Assembly (NCBI RefSeq): GCF_038618305.1
Contig: NZ_CP152017.1
Span: 1,775,501-1,839,500, forward strand
DNA from: Sporosarcina sp. FSL K6-2383
Lineage (GTDB): Bacteria > Bacillota > Bacilli > Bacillales_A > Planococcaceae
DNA: 64,000 bases
Direction: 5' to 3'
A model generated the notes under the pieces. It ran no database searches and was not told the DNA's origin. It worked only from the letters and a program-made list of their open reading frames with translations. Of the stretch, positions 1 to 10,269 are shown in pieces (within the stretch, counting starts at the first letter, position 1; each line of letters begins with the position of its first letter). The position numbers and the translations under genes were made by a program.

Positions 1-209
1 TTCGATTCTATTTTAAATTTGTTATGCCTTTGTTTGGTAAAATATTCGCGAAGAGTTATAAGGAATATTCTTGGTTGCAAGAGTCTGCGGATGACTTCCC
101 AGGGATGAAACAGCTTGCACAGCTGTTTACAGATGCAGGATTTACTGCTGTTTCTTATAAATCGTATAGCGGTGGTGCGGCGGCAGGCCACGTAGGATTT
201 AAACAATAA
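1..209 (+). CDS. menG: Demethylmenaquinone methyltransferase, C-terminal end (partial)
   Basis: C-terminal fragment of the SAM-dependent UbiE/MenG methyltransferase that makes menaquinone from demethylmenaquinone. The frame is open from base 3 through the left edge, so the gene starts outside the window. The visible tail ([13 protein letters not shown], then [16 protein letters not shown] and a [11 protein letters not shown] end) is characteristic of this family. The SAM-binding motifs lie upstream and cannot be seen. The next gene, hepT, makes the polyprenyl side chain of the same quinone, which fits the usual menG-hepT order. Confidence 0.88.
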   Translation, partial: RFYFKFVMPLFGKIFAKSYKEYSWLQESADDFPGMKQLAQLFTDAGFTAVSYKSYSGGAAAGHVGFKQ

Positions 210-233
210 AGACCGCAGGGGAAGGTAATCGTT

Positions 234-1208
234 TTGGAGAAATTGAAGTTAATGACACTTTATGCCGATTTTCGTAAGGATATCGCTTATATAGAAAAGG
301 AACTTGAGCGCTCCGTCAATTCATCTTCCCCAACTATTCAGAAAGCATCACTGCACTTATTACGCGCTGGTGGAAAGAGAATACGGCCAATATTTGTAAT
401 CCTAGCATCGAAATTCGGTACTTATTCTTTGAAGGACGTGTCAAAGGTCGCTGTCTCTCTTGAACTTGTTCATATGGCGTCACTTGTCCACGATGATGTT
501 ATTGACGATTCAGATATGCGTCGGGGCTTTGAGACTGTCAGGGCTCGTTGGGATAATCGAATTGCGATGTATACGGGGGATTTCATCTTTTCGCGTGCAT
601 TGACGTCCATCGGTGAAATCGGATTGCCTGCAGTTCATCAGCTACTTGCAGAGACGATGCTTGAAATTTGCAAAGGTGAAATCATCCAGATTGATCATCA
701 GCGCAAAACGGACCAGACTATCCGTGACTATTTACGTCGTATTAAACGGAAGACTGCATTGTTATTATCATCTAGCTGTGAATTAGGTGCCCTCGCTTCG
801 GGAGCAGATCCTGTAGTGGTTTGGAAAATGCGACGATTTGGATATTATGCGGGAATGGCCTTTCAAATTGTGGATGATATTCTCGATATCACCTCAACGG
901 ACGAACAGCTTGGAAAACCAGCTGGTAGTGATTTACTGAACGGGCATTTGACATTGCCTATTTTATACATAAAAGATGACCCTGTATTCCAACCGTATAT
1001 GGAGCGTTCATTTAACGGGACTTTAACCGAATCTGAGCGGGATGAAATGCTGTCCTATATCCGGGGGACGGACGCGATTGAAAAAGCTCAAAAGGTAAGC
1101 GACTTATATTTACAGAAAGCGCTTCGAGAATTAGATACGTTACCTAAAGGTGATTCAAAAAAAGCATTCGTACAAATCGCTGAGTTTATTGGTAAACGTA
1201 AATACTAA
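234..1208 (+). CDS. hepT: Heptaprenyl diphosphate synthase component II
   Basis: Catalytic subunit of the trans-prenyltransferase that builds the C35 side chain of menaquinone-7. Both aspartate-rich motifs are visible: DDVIDD at residues 87-92 and DDILD at 214-218, together with GGKRIRP near residue 46 and a conserved GKRK C-terminus. The chosen start is TTG, 8 bases after a GGGGAAGG ribosome site; an ATG six codons later is the alternative. It lies 24 bases after menG. Component I (HepS) would be upstream of the window. 324 residues is normal for the family. Confidence 0.93.
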   Translation: MEKLKLMTLYADFRKDIAYIEKELERSVNSSSPTIQKASLHLLRAGGKRIRPIFVILASKFGTYSLKDVSKVAVSLELVHMASLVHDDVIDDSDMRRGFETVRARWDNRIAMYTGDFIFSRALTSIGEIGLPAVHQLLAETMLEICKGEIIQIDHQRKTDQTIRDYLRRIKRKTALLLSSSCELGALASGADPVVVWKMRRFGYYAGMAFQIVDDILDITSTDEQLGKPAGSDLLNGHLTLPILYIKDDPVFQPYMERSFNGTLTESERDEMLSYIRGTDAIEKAQKVSDLYLQKALRELDTLPKGDSKKAFVQIAEFIGKRKY

Positions 1209-1210
1209 TT

Positions 1211-1234
1211 ACCGTTATTAAGTAGAATAACGGT
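1211..1234 (+). other. Perfect 9-bp hairpin after hepT
   Basis: ACCGTTATT and AATAACGGT form a perfect 9-bp stem with a 6-base loop two bases after the hepT stop. No T-run follows, so it may be a weak or processing-type transcript end rather than a standard intrinsic terminator. Confidence 0.45.
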
Positions 1235-1265
1235 GATCCCCTAGCATATTTGATTAAGGTTTTAG

Positions 1266-1294
1266 TTGAAAGAAATAGCATCAAATGGTACGAT
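1266..1294 (+). promoter_or_regulatory. Candidate SigA promoter of ndk
   Basis: TTGAAA and TACGAT are separated by exactly 17 bases, about 45 bases before the ndk start. This gives ndk its own likely vegetative promoter in addition to read-through from hepT. Confidence 0.45.
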
Positions 1295-1338
1295 CGACAA
1301 GGAGAAATCCGGATACATACAAGAGGGAGTGTTTATAA

Positions 1339-1785
1339 ATGGAAAGAACATTTTTAATGGTTAAACCTGACGGTGTACAACGTAATCTAATCGGTGAAAT
1401 TGTCGGCCGTTTCGAAAGCAAAGGTTTCAAACTTGTAGGTGCGAAGCTTATGCAAATTACACCTGAGCTTGCTGCACAACATTACGGCGAACATAAAGAG
1501 CGTCCATTCTTTGGAGAGCTGGTTGACTTCATCACTTCAGGTCCTGTATTTGCAATGGTATGGGAAGGCGAAAACGTAATCTCTGTTGGTCGTCTAATGA
1601 CGGGAGCAACAAATCCGAAAGAATCCGCTCCTGGAACAATCCGCGGTGACTTCGCAGTTACTGTCGGTAAAAATATTATTCATGGTTCTGATGCACCGGA
1701 ATCAGCAGTTCGCGAAATCGGACTTTTCTTCAATGAAGAAGAACTTGTTTCTTATGATAAAACAATGAATAACTGGATTAACTAA
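1339..1785 (+). CDS. ndk: Nucleoside diphosphate kinase
   Basis: Transfers the gamma phosphate of ATP to nucleoside diphosphates through a phosphohistidine. The catalytic histidine is H115 in [12 protein letters not shown]; the N-terminal [12 protein letters not shown] and the [10 protein letters not shown] segment are family hallmarks. 148 residues is the normal bacterial length. The start ATG follows a GAGGGAG site. The gene appears to be a single transcription unit, with its own candidate promoter upstream and a strong terminator directly downstream. It is cytosolic and usually multimeric. Confidence 0.97.
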   Translation: MERTFLMVKPDGVQRNLIGEIVGRFESKGFKLVGAKLMQITPELAAQHYGEHKERPFFGELVDFITSGPVFAMVWEGENVISVGRLMTGATNPKESAPGTIRGDFAVTVGKNIIHGSDAPESAVREIGLFFNEEELVSYDKTMNNWIN

Positions 1786-1790
1786 TCCGT

Positions 1791-1824
1791 AAAAACAGCC
1801 AAGCATTCGTGCTTGGCTGTTTTT
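1791..1824 (+). terminator. Intrinsic terminator of ndk
   Basis: A 13-bp stem (AAACAGCCAAGCA paired with TGCTTGGCTGTTT) with a TTCG tetraloop and a following T-run, immediately after the ndk stop codon. Confidence 0.93.
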
Positions 1825-1872
1825 GTTATTCCGTAATTGCCTCCAATCAGCTATAATGGAAAGAACATATGA

Positions 1873-2658
<786 letters not shown>

Positions 2659-2771
2659 ATAATTGATTAGTATCCGGGTAACTTTCCGGATATTTTTCAT
2701 ATAAACATATAGTCAAACAGACTTTACTCTGGTAAAGTGCTATAAAGCAGATAGTTGGAGGGGGAAATGAA

Positions 2772-3953
2772 ATGAGGTATTTCACAGCAGGAGAATCACA
2801 CGGTCCACAATTGACAGCGATTATAGAGGGGCTACCTGCCCAAATGGAATTGACGGCTGAAATGATCAATGGAGAGCTTTCAAGACGACAGGGAGGGCAT
2901 GGCCGTGGCAGACGGATGCAAATCGAAAAGGATCAAGTCATTATTTCGTCTGGCGTTCGTCATGGGAAGACGCTAGGTTCACCGGTGACGTTAACAGTCG
3001 TCAATGACGATTGGAAGCACTGGACGTCGATTATGGGCGTTGAACCATTGCCGGAGGATGTTAAGCCGGAAGATGTGAAAAGGCAGATTACAAGGCCGAG
3101 ACCTGGTCATGCGGATCTTGTTGGGGGCATGAAGTACGGTCATCGGGATTTGCGCAATGTGCTGGAACGCTCATCTGCTCGTGAGACGACGATGCGTGTA
3201 GCAATTGGTGCGGTAGCCAAGCAGTTTTTGCGTGAATTGGGTATCGAAACGGTTGCCCATGTAACAGACATTGGTGGATTTACAACAAACCCAGATACAT
3301 ATGCTGGAAAAGGGACACAGGAACTGCGTGAAATCATTGAGAACGATCCTGTCTACTGTGCAGACCCTGAAGCGTCCGAACGGATGGTACAGGCTATCGA
3401 TGACGCGAAAGGTCGTGGAGACACGGTAGGTGGTGTGGTAGAAGTGATTATTGAAGGTTGTCCTCCGGGAATTGGAAGCTATGTTCAATTTGATCGCAAA
3501 ATGGACGGCAAGCTTGCTGGGGCGATGATGAGCATCAACGCATTTAAAGGTGTTGAAATTGGGCTTGGCTTTGATATGGCAAAAATGCCAGGCAGTCAAG
3601 TGCATGATGAAATTGCTTGGAGTGAGGAACAGGGCTACTACCGTAAATCCAACCGTTTGGGTGGACTTGAAGGTGGTATGACAACCGGTATGCCGATTGT
3701 TGTACGAGGGGTTATGAAGCCCATACCTACCCTATACAAACCACTGGAAAGTGTCGATATTGATACGAAAGAAGCGTTTGTCGCAACGATTGAGCGTTCA
3801 GATCCTTGTGCAGTGCCAGCGGCTTCTGTTGTCGCTGAGCACGTCATTGCAACTGAAATGGCAAAAGCAATCATGGAGGAATTCCGTTCAGATACAATGG
3901 ATGGTTTGAAACAGGGGATTGCACAGTATAGACGCTACGTAAAGGAGTTTTAA
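2772..3953 (+). CDS. aroC: Chorismate synthase
   Basis: Last step of the shikimate pathway: converts 5-enolpyruvylshikimate-3-phosphate to chorismate using reduced FMN. Signatures include the N-terminal [36 protein letters not shown], and [12 protein letters not shown]. 393 residues is typical. GGAGGGGG precedes the ATG. aroB starts one base after the stop, so the two are translated as a unit. In B. subtilis nomenclature this gene is called aroF. Confidence 0.97.
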   Translation: MRYFTAGESHGPQLTAIIEGLPAQMELTAEMINGELSRRQGGHGRGRRMQIEKDQVIISSGVRHGKTLGSPVTLTVVNDDWKHWTSIMGVEPLPEDVKPEDVKRQITRPRPGHADLVGGMKYGHRDLRNVLERSSARETTMRVAIGAVAKQFLRELGIETVAHVTDIGGFTTNPDTYAGKGTQELREIIENDPVYCADPEASERMVQAIDDAKGRGDTVGGVVEVIIEGCPPGIGSYVQFDRKMDGKLAGAMMSINAFKGVEIGLGFDMAKMPGSQVHDEIAWSEEQGYYRKSNRLGGLEGGMTTGMPIVVRGVMKPIPTLYKPLESVDIDTKEAFVATIERSDPCAVPAASVVAEHVIATEMAKAIMEEFRSDTMDGLKQGIAQYRRYVKEF

Positions 3954-3954
3954 T

Positions 3955-5061
3955 ATGGGGAAGCTGACAGTCAATATTAAAAATCATGAATATGATGTTC
4001 ATATAGGTCAACGGACGTATGAGTTATTTGCGACGAAATACGCGGAACTTTTTGCAAGTGTGGATCGGATCGCTATTCTAGCGGATGAACAAGTTGCTGC
4101 AATCCATTTACCACTTCTTCAAGAAGCGTTGGCATTTACAAATCGTGAAATTGTCGTTAAAACAGTTCCAGCGGGTGAAAGTTGTAAAAGTCCAGCCGTT
4201 TACGTTGATTGTCTGTCCTTCCTTTTAAATGAAAAGTTCACACGGGATTCTTTAATCATTGCGTTCGGAGGTGGTGCTTGCGGCGATTTAACTGGATTTG
4301 TTGCAGCGACGTTTATGCGGGGCATCCGTTTCCTGCAATGCCCAACGACGATTTTGGCTCACGACAGTGCAGTCGGTGGAAAAACAGCGATTAATATGCC
4401 AGAAGGGAAAAATATGGTCGGTTCTTTCCATCAACCATCGGGTGTTCTCTTTGATACAACACTTTTCACGACGTTACCGGCAAAAGAAATTCGGTCGGGT
4501 ATGGCAGAATTGTTGAAACATGCATTGATATCGGATGGAGAATGGGCGGAAGAATTATTGTCCAATTCCTCGTTTTCACACCCCGCTATTGAGTGGCTTT
4601 CTTCTGAATTGTTAAAAGGTATTGAGGTTAAAGCGAAAATTGTAGCGGAGGATGAATTCGAACGTTCCACAAGGAAATACCTCAATTTTGGTCATACATT
4701 TGGTCATGCAGTGGAAGCTGCATGTGGGTTTGGTGGCTTGAGCCACGGAGAATCGGTGATGATCGGTATGGCGTATAGCCTTATTTTGAGTGAGCGGCAC
4801 GGAACAGTTGATGAACAATTAACAAACCGATTCATCGCATTTTCCATTAAACAGGGTTATACATTCCAACCGATTTATGATTTTACATTTGATATATTTA
4901 TGAGCTATATGGAAAAAGACAAAAAGGTTTCTTTTGGACAGTTGAATTTTGTATTACTAGACGGTGTTGGTAATCCTACTGTGAGGGAACTGTCGAAGGG
5001 GCAATGCGAAACAGCTTTTGATCAATTGAGGCAACGTGTGGAAGGGGATAGGGCAAGATGA
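3955..5061 (+). CDS. aroB: 3-dehydroquinate synthase
   Basis: Converts DAHP to 3-dehydroquinate, the second shikimate step; NAD and divalent metal dependent. Visible hallmarks: the glycine-rich FGGGACGDLTGFVAATFMRG (about 103-122), the substrate segment PTTILAHDSAVGGKTAIN, and metal ligands in FGHTFGHAVE. 368 residues is usual. The stop overlaps the aroH start by four bases (ATGA), indicating translational coupling in the aroC-aroB-aroH operon. Confidence 0.97.
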   Translation: MGKLTVNIKNHEYDVHIGQRTYELFATKYAELFASVDRIAILADEQVAAIHLPLLQEALAFTNREIVVKTVPAGESCKSPAVYVDCLSFLLNEKFTRDSLIIAFGGGACGDLTGFVAATFMRGIRFLQCPTTILAHDSAVGGKTAINMPEGKNMVGSFHQPSGVLFDTTLFTTLPAKEIRSGMAELLKHALISDGEWAEELLSNSSFSHPAIEWLSSELLKGIEVKAKIVAEDEFERSTRKYLNFGHTFGHAVEAACGFGGLSHGESVMIGMAYSLILSERHGTVDEQLTNRFIAFSIKQGYTFQPIYDFTFDIFMSYMEKDKKVSFGQLNFVLLDGVGNPTVRELSKGQCETAFDQLRQRVEGDRAR

Positions 5062-5423
5062 TGGTAAGGGGATTAAGAGGAGCAACAACTGTTCAACAGG
5101 ATGATGAACAAACTGTTCTTGCAGCGACGGAAGCATTGGTCGTTGAAATGGCGGAGGCGAACAAGGTTTCACCAAAAGATATTATTTCTGTTTTAATATC
5201 GACGACGAAAGATGTGACATCGGCTTTTCCGGCAAAAGCGGTTCGCACAATTGAGGGATGGACATATGTGCCCGTAATGTGCACGCATGAGATGGACGTG
5301 CCGGGTGCAATGCCGCTTTGTATTAGAGCACTGATGCAAGTGAATACGGATACCCCACAGCGCTCTGTTAAACATATTTATCAAAATGAAGCTGTAAAGT
5401 TGCGACCTGATTTACAAAAATAA
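5058..5423 (+). CDS. aroH: Monofunctional chorismate mutase, AroH type
   Basis: Claisen rearrangement of chorismate to prephenate, the branch to phenylalanine and tyrosine. The MMVRGLRGATTV N-terminus, the SAFPAKAVRTIEGW centre, VPVMCTHEMDVPGAM and the RPDL C-terminus match the trimeric AroH fold; the arginine of the RGATT segment, the glutamate of HEMDV and the arginine of CIRALM are the expected active-site residues. It overlaps aroB by four bases. In B. subtilis the trp operon follows; here hisC comes only 22 bases later. Confidence 0.95.
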   Translation: MMVRGLRGATTVQQDDEQTVLAATEALVVEMAEANKVSPKDIISVLISTTKDVTSAFPAKAVRTIEGWTYVPVMCTHEMDVPGAMPLCIRALMQVNTDTPQRSVKHIYQNEAVKLRPDLQK

Positions 5424-5445
5424 ATTGTGCACCGGAGGGATTAAG

Positions 5446-6546
5446 ATGAACTGGAAACAAGCACTTGAAGGGATGAACCCATATAAACCAGGCAGATCGA
5501 TTGAAGAAGTGACGCTTCTTTATGGATTGAAGGAAGTCGTCAAGCTCGCATCAAACGAAAATCCCTATGGCTGTTCACCATCTGTCAAAGAATTTATCAC
5601 ATCGGATGCTATTCAGCACGAAATTTATCCGGATGGGTATGCAAGTACATTACGCAGTAAGGTTGCAGCTAAGCATGGTGTCAGTGAAGATGCATTGTTA
5701 TTTGGTAATGGTTCTGACGAAATCATCATGCTCATTGCAAGGGCGCTGCTTGACAAGGGAACGAACACCATTATGGCAACGACGACCTTTCCGCAATATG
5801 CACATAATGCCAAAATTGAAGGAGCGGAAATCAGGCAAATCCCATTACAAGACGGCCAGCATGACTTAGATAGTTTTGTTCGTGCAATTGATAACGAAAC
5901 TTCCGTTGTCTGGATATGCAATCCGAATAACCCAACAGGTAATTTGATTCCGAGTGATCGGTTAAAAGCCTTTCTTGAACAAGTGCCTGAAACGGTTCTT
6001 GTAGTTCTAGATGAGGCTTATTTTGAATATATTACTGCGGCTAATCATGTTGACTCGGTTACGTGGTTACAAAGTTTCCCGAATATTATTATTCTACGGA
6101 CATTTTCTAAAGCTTATGGGCTCGCTGCATTTAGAGTTGGTTATGCAATTGGTCAGCCAGAGGTTATTACGAATCTCAATAAAGTGAGAAGTCCATTTAA
6201 CAATAACTCGATGGGACTTGCTGTTGCTGAACAAGCATTGGCAGATCAAGCATTCATCGATCATTGTCGTCAGGTTAATCATGAACAGCGGCAGCGTTTT
6301 ACACAATATGCAGCAGATAAGAACTTGCATATTTTCGATTCAGAAACGAATTTCATGCTAATTGAAGTGCCAGGCGATGCAGATCAAGCCGCCGAGCAAT
6401 TATTGCAGCAAGGTTTTATCATCAGAAGTGGTAATGCACTTGGAACACCCGGTTATGTCCGTGTGACGATTGGAACAGAACAGCAAAACAGTGATTTCTT
6501 CGCTGCGTTTGATACGTTATTAGTCGTAGAAGGTTCGGCAACATGA
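5446..6546 (+). CDS. hisC: Histidinol-phosphate aminotransferase
   Basis: PLP-dependent aminotransferase of histidine synthesis, which in Bacillus also acts in tyrosine and phenylalanine synthesis; its place among aro and tyrA genes supports the dual role. PLP lysine is K222 in TFSKAYGLAAFRVGY; NPNNPTGN and DEAYFEY are also present. An upstream TTG in frame exists, but GGAGGG lies between it and the ATG chosen here, 8 bases before the latter, so the ATG is the real start. It overlaps tyrA by four bases. Confidence 0.95.
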   Translation: MNWKQALEGMNPYKPGRSIEEVTLLYGLKEVVKLASNENPYGCSPSVKEFITSDAIQHEIYPDGYASTLRSKVAAKHGVSEDALLFGNGSDEIIMLIARALLDKGTNTIMATTTFPQYAHNAKIEGAEIRQIPLQDGQHDLDSFVRAIDNETSVVWICNPNNPTGNLIPSDRLKAFLEQVPETVLVVLDEAYFEYITAANHVDSVTWLQSFPNIIILRTFSKAYGLAAFRVGYAIGQPEVITNLNKVRSPFNNNSMGLAVAEQALADQAFIDHCRQVNHEQRQRFTQYAADKNLHIFDSETNFMLIEVPGDADQAAEQLLQQGFIIRSGNALGTPGYVRVTIGTEQQNSDFFAAFDTLLVVEGSAT

Positions 6547-7640
6547 AATTACAGGTTACAATTATCGGGCTTGGTTTGATAGGGGGGTCGCTTGGACTTG
6601 CTTTGAAAAGAGACCCTGAAGTACAGATAACTGGGTATGATCGTTCGTTTAGCACATTAGACCAGGCATTCCGCAGAGGCGTCATTGATACGATTGCTAC
6701 ATCCGTTGAAAATGCTTGTGAGCAGGCAGATGTGATTATTTTTGCTACGCCTGTCAATACGACAGTTGCGATGATGCAGCAGGCAGTGGACTGGACGGTA
6801 AAAGAAGATGTTATTATGACAGATACAGGTAGCACAAAAGGTCCAATCATGGAGGCAGCCAAAGCGTTGCTCGACCGTGGAATTACGTTCATTGGCGGTC
6901 ATCCGATGACAGGATCCCATAAAAGCGGCATAACCGCTGCTAAAGGACATTTGTTTGAAAATGCGTATTACATATTAACGCCAGATACACAAGCGGCTAG
7001 TAGTGAGGTGGAACGACTACGTCAATTACTTGTACCAACAAAGGGCAAAGTTGTCGTGCTGGAAGCGGAAGAACATGACCGCATGACGGCTGTTGTAAGC
7101 CACTTTCCACATCTCATCGCCTCATCCCTTGTCGGGCGACTATCAGCGCAACAACAGCAGCCTTTCATCAATAAATTGGCAGCAGGTGGTTTTCGTGATT
7201 TAACGCGTATCGCTTCAGCAGACCCTGTTATGTGGCGTGACATTACGACGCAAAATAGAGTAGAGCTGTTAAAGCAATTGGATGGTTGGTTGGAAGAAAT
7301 GGGCAATGTAAGGGATATGCTAACATCAAATAATCCTGCTGAAATCTATGATTACTTTGCCGAAGCAAAGAAATATCGAGATGACTTGCCTATTGCTTCA
7401 CAAGGTGCGTTTTACACAACATTTGATCTGCATATCGATATTCCAGACCACCCGGGTATTATTTCAGAAATCACAAAAATACTAGCTGATGAACGAATTA
7501 GTTTGACGAATATTCGTATTGTTGAAACACGCACAGACGTCTTCGGTATTTTGGTTATTAGCTTCCAAAGTGCTGATGACCGAGAGCGTGCCAAAACTGC
7601 ACTGTCTAAAGCGATGGATTATAGTATGCAAATTGTTTAG
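6543..7640 (+). CDS. tyrA: Prephenate dehydrogenase with C-terminal ACT domain
   Basis: NAD-dependent oxidative decarboxylation of prephenate to 4-hydroxyphenylpyruvate for tyrosine. The N-terminal Rossmann motif IGLGLIGGSLGLAL begins near residue 8, the substrate segment GGHPMTGSHKSG is near 119, and a C-terminal ACT domain (about 295-365, LHIDIPDHPGIISEIT) is the likely tyrosine feedback site. 365 residues is normal. Start overlaps the hisC stop (ATGA). Confidence 0.96.
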   Translation: MKLQVTIIGLGLIGGSLGLALKRDPEVQITGYDRSFSTLDQAFRRGVIDTIATSVENACEQADVIIFATPVNTTVAMMQQAVDWTVKEDVIMTDTGSTKGPIMEAAKALLDRGITFIGGHPMTGSHKSGITAAKGHLFENAYYILTPDTQAASSEVERLRQLLVPTKGKVVVLEAEEHDRMTAVVSHFPHLIASSLVGRLSAQQQQPFINKLAAGGFRDLTRIASADPVMWRDITTQNRVELLKQLDGWLEEMGNVRDMLTSNNPAEIYDYFAEAKKYRDDLPIASQGAFYTTFDLHIDIPDHPGIISEITKILADERISLTNIRIVETRTDVFGILVISFQSADDRERAKTALSKAMDYSMQIV

Positions 7641-7651
7641 GAGGGATCTTT

Positions 7652-8965
7652 TTGGTAGAAATGAAAAAAGTAGCGTTTGAGAAACCAATATTGCAAGGTG
7701 AAATTACAGTACCTGGTGATAAATCGATTTCACACCGTGCTGTTATGCTTGGCTCTATTGCCAAAGGGACAACATCCATAACAGGATTTCTAGACGGTGA
7801 AGATTGCTTGCGGACGATTGATATCTTCAAACAACTAGGTGTCTCCATAGACAGAAATGGTACAGATGTAACCGTGGAAAGCCCAGGGATGTATGGTTGG
7901 AAACAGCCCTCTGGCAATTTATATGCAGGTAATTCGGGGACAACAGCACGGCTTATACTTGGTATATTGGCCGCTTCACAAATAACTTCCGTCCTAACGG
8001 GCGATGAATACTTGTCGAAACGCCCGATGAATCGAGTGTCATTGCCGCTAAAGTCGATGGGGGCGTCGATTGAAGGCGAATCTGAGAGTAGCAATCTGTT
8101 ACCTTTAACTATTAAAGGCGGTGCTTTAACTGCTATAGACTATGACATGCCTATCGCTAGTGCGCAAATAAAGTCGGCAATTCTTTTTGCTGGGCTAACG
8201 GCAGATGGTGAAACGTCTGTCAGCGAACAGACCGTGTCGCGTGATCATACAGAACGGATGCTTGAACAATTTGGAGTAGCTATTCGTAAGGAAGGCAACA
8301 AAGTTTGGGTCAGGGGCGGTAGTGTCCTGAGTGGGACAGCGGTTCGTGTACCAGGTGATATTTCGTCAGCGGCATTTTTTATGGCTGCGGCAGCGATGGT
8401 TAAAGGTAGTTCCGTGACGTTCAAGGATGTGGGGCTTAATCCAACAAGGACGGGTATAGTAGATGTCTTACGGGCAATGGGTGTCAAGGTTGACATTCTT
8501 GAGCAATCAGACGGACCAGGTGAACCATATGGTACGGTTACTATTTCACATGATGGATTGCATGGGACAGAAATTAGCGGTGATCTCATTCCAAGACTGA
8601 TTGATGAGTTACCGGTCATCGCATTACTAGCAACGCAAGCGCAAGGTGTGACAGTTATTAAAGATGCAGCCGAGCTACGCGTTAAAGAGACGGACCGTAT
8701 TACAGCGGTCACAACGGAGTTGAAAAAGCTAGGTGCAAAGATCGAAGAGACGGAAGATGGAATGATTATTCATGGACCAACTGCATTGTCAGGTGGCACG
8801 CTGTCCTCTTACGGTGATCATCGTATCGGCATGATGGCAGGGATTGCAGCGCTGGTTGCATCGGGCCCGATTAACATTGAAGACCCTTCGTGCATTAATA
8901 TTTCGTATCCGACTTTTTTCAATGATCTCGAAAAACTTGCCTTTCCTGTTCACATTCAAGGATAA
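7652..8965 (+). CDS. aroA: 3-phosphoshikimate 1-carboxyvinyltransferase (EPSP synthase)
   Basis: Condenses shikimate-3-phosphate with PEP. Hallmarks: PGDKSISHRAVMLG, LYAGNSGTTARLILG, RPMNRV, and the C-terminal LRVKETDRI and YGDHRIGM. The chosen TTG start lies 6 bases after AGGAGGG, which itself overlaps the tyrA stop; an ATG three codons later would be 15 bases from the site. 437 residues. Completes the chorismate route with aroB and aroC. Called aroE in B. subtilis. Confidence 0.96.
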   Translation: MVEMKKVAFEKPILQGEITVPGDKSISHRAVMLGSIAKGTTSITGFLDGEDCLRTIDIFKQLGVSIDRNGTDVTVESPGMYGWKQPSGNLYAGNSGTTARLILGILAASQITSVLTGDEYLSKRPMNRVSLPLKSMGASIEGESESSNLLPLTIKGGALTAIDYDMPIASAQIKSAILFAGLTADGETSVSEQTVSRDHTERMLEQFGVAIRKEGNKVWVRGGSVLSGTAVRVPGDISSAAFFMAAAAMVKGSSVTFKDVGLNPTRTGIVDVLRAMGVKVDILEQSDGPGEPYGTVTISHDGLHGTEISGDLIPRLIDELPVIALLATQAQGVTVIKDAAELRVKETDRITAVTTELKKLGAKIEETEDGMIIHGPTALSGGTLSSYGDHRIGMMAGIAALVASGPINIEDPSCINISYPTFFNDLEKLAFPVHIQG

Positions 8966-9002
8966 TAGCGAATGTATATAATGTGAAAGAACAGGTGAAC
9001 AT

Positions 9003-10268
9003 ATGGGACAGTTACAGCAAGTTGAAAGATATATTCAGGAAGGTGATGTAGACGCTTTAGGTCGTCTCATCGATCAGTTAAACGAATCGACTGATTTCGA
9101 TATGCTATACGAAGCAGCGGGGTTACTTGCAGATTACGGTTTCATGGGTGAGGCGGATCGCATTTATGAGACATTGCTTCTTCATTTACCAGATGAAGCG
9201 CAGCTTAAAATCGACCGTGCAAGTACGCTACTTGAATTAGGTGAAGAAGACGAGGCGCTACTCTTATTGACAGATGTAGGGCCAGATGACGAAGAGTATG
9301 TGCAAGCACTGATGGCGCTAGCTGACTATTATCAAATGTCTGGTATGGCGGAGGCGGCACTGTCTAAAATTCAAGAAGCACATGCACTTGTGCCGTATGA
9401 GCCAGTTATTCGCTTTGCTTATGCAGAGCTGCTCCTCGACTCTGGTAAGTATGCAGAGGCCGTTCGTTTATATTTGGATTTGCATGAGGAAACAGATGAA
9501 ATAGGCGGAATAAGTATACTGGCAAGGCTTGCGGAGACATATAGTGCAGGCGCGGCTTATGAAGAAGCAATTCCTTATTATGAGGAAATGCTAGAAGAGC
9601 AAGTTATGCCGGACACATTGTTCGGGGCGGCATTTGCCTACTTCCAAAGTGGTAACGCAGAACGAGCAGTTGCACATTTGACGAACTTAATCGATATGGA
9701 TCCGGATTATTTTTCCGCTTATATGCTAGCAGGACAGTCTTTATCTGTGATGGGAGAAGATCGAAAAGCGTATGCGATGTTCAAAGATGGGATACGGAGA
9801 GATGAGTTCGATAAGGAGCTTCGCTTAGCGGCGGGGAAATCGGCTTTAAAACTAGGCTTGCCTGAAGAAGCAGAAGAGCATTTATTTGAAGCACTCGCCT
9901 TAGATCCTGAATATATGGAGGCGCTCATTACACTCGCTTCATTGTATAATGAAAGAGAAGAAGATACGAAACTGTTTGAACTCCTTTCGGATACAAAAGA
10001 AGAGTGGGATGATCACGCCTTACTCAATGCTTTTCTGGCTTATGCCTATGAGCGAGAGGAACAATACGAAGATGCATACGTATCCTATAGTAAGGCATAT
10101 GTTGGAATGAAGGAAGATCACGGGTTTCTTGAAAGCTTCGCCAATTTCCTATTAGAAGAAGGAAAGCGAGAAGAGGCACTTGTAGTTGTGAAGGAATTGG
10201 TCAATCTTCTTCCTGAAAATGAGTATTGGAGAGCTTATCTGGAAGCACAAAATGACGAGGAGGTGTGA
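9003..10268 (+). CDS. ypiA: Tetratricopeptide repeat protein YpiA
   Basis: 421-residue soluble protein composed almost wholly of TPR-like helical repeats (for example YETLLLHLPDEAQLKIDRAS, AEAVRLYLDLHEETDE, AVAHLTNLIDMDPDYFSAYML, AEEHLFEALALDPEYMEALI). No signal peptide or membrane segment. The position between aroA and ypiB matches B. subtilis ypiA, whose function is not established; a protein scaffold role is only an inference from the repeats. A TATAAT at 8977-8982 upstream may belong to a promoter. The stop lies within the ribosome site region of ypiB, so the two are coupled. Confidence 0.88.
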   Translation: MGQLQQVERYIQEGDVDALGRLIDQLNESTDFDMLYEAAGLLADYGFMGEADRIYETLLLHLPDEAQLKIDRASTLLELGEEDEALLLLTDVGPDDEEYVQALMALADYYQMSGMAEAALSKIQEAHALVPYEPVIRFAYAELLLDSGKYAEAVRLYLDLHEETDEIGGISILARLAETYSAGAAYEEAIPYYEEMLEEQVMPDTLFGAAFAYFQSGNAERAVAHLTNLIDMDPDYFSAYMLAGQSLSVMGEDRKAYAMFKDGIRRDEFDKELRLAAGKSALKLGLPEEAEEHLFEALALDPEYMEALITLASLYNEREEDTKLFELLSDTKEEWDDHALLNAFLAYAYEREEQYEDAYVSYSKAYVGMKEDHGFLESFANFLLEEGKREEALVVVKELVNLLPENEYWRAYLEAQNDEEV

Positions 10269-10269
10269 C

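Noticed and set aside
5425..5445. TTG start seven codons upstream for hisC
   Set aside because: The ribosome site GGAGGG lies inside this stretch and is positioned for the ATG at 5446.
7606..8712. Minus-strand frames of over 150 codons inside aroA
   Set aside because: aroA is unmistakable on the plus strand; the antisense readings show no family features.
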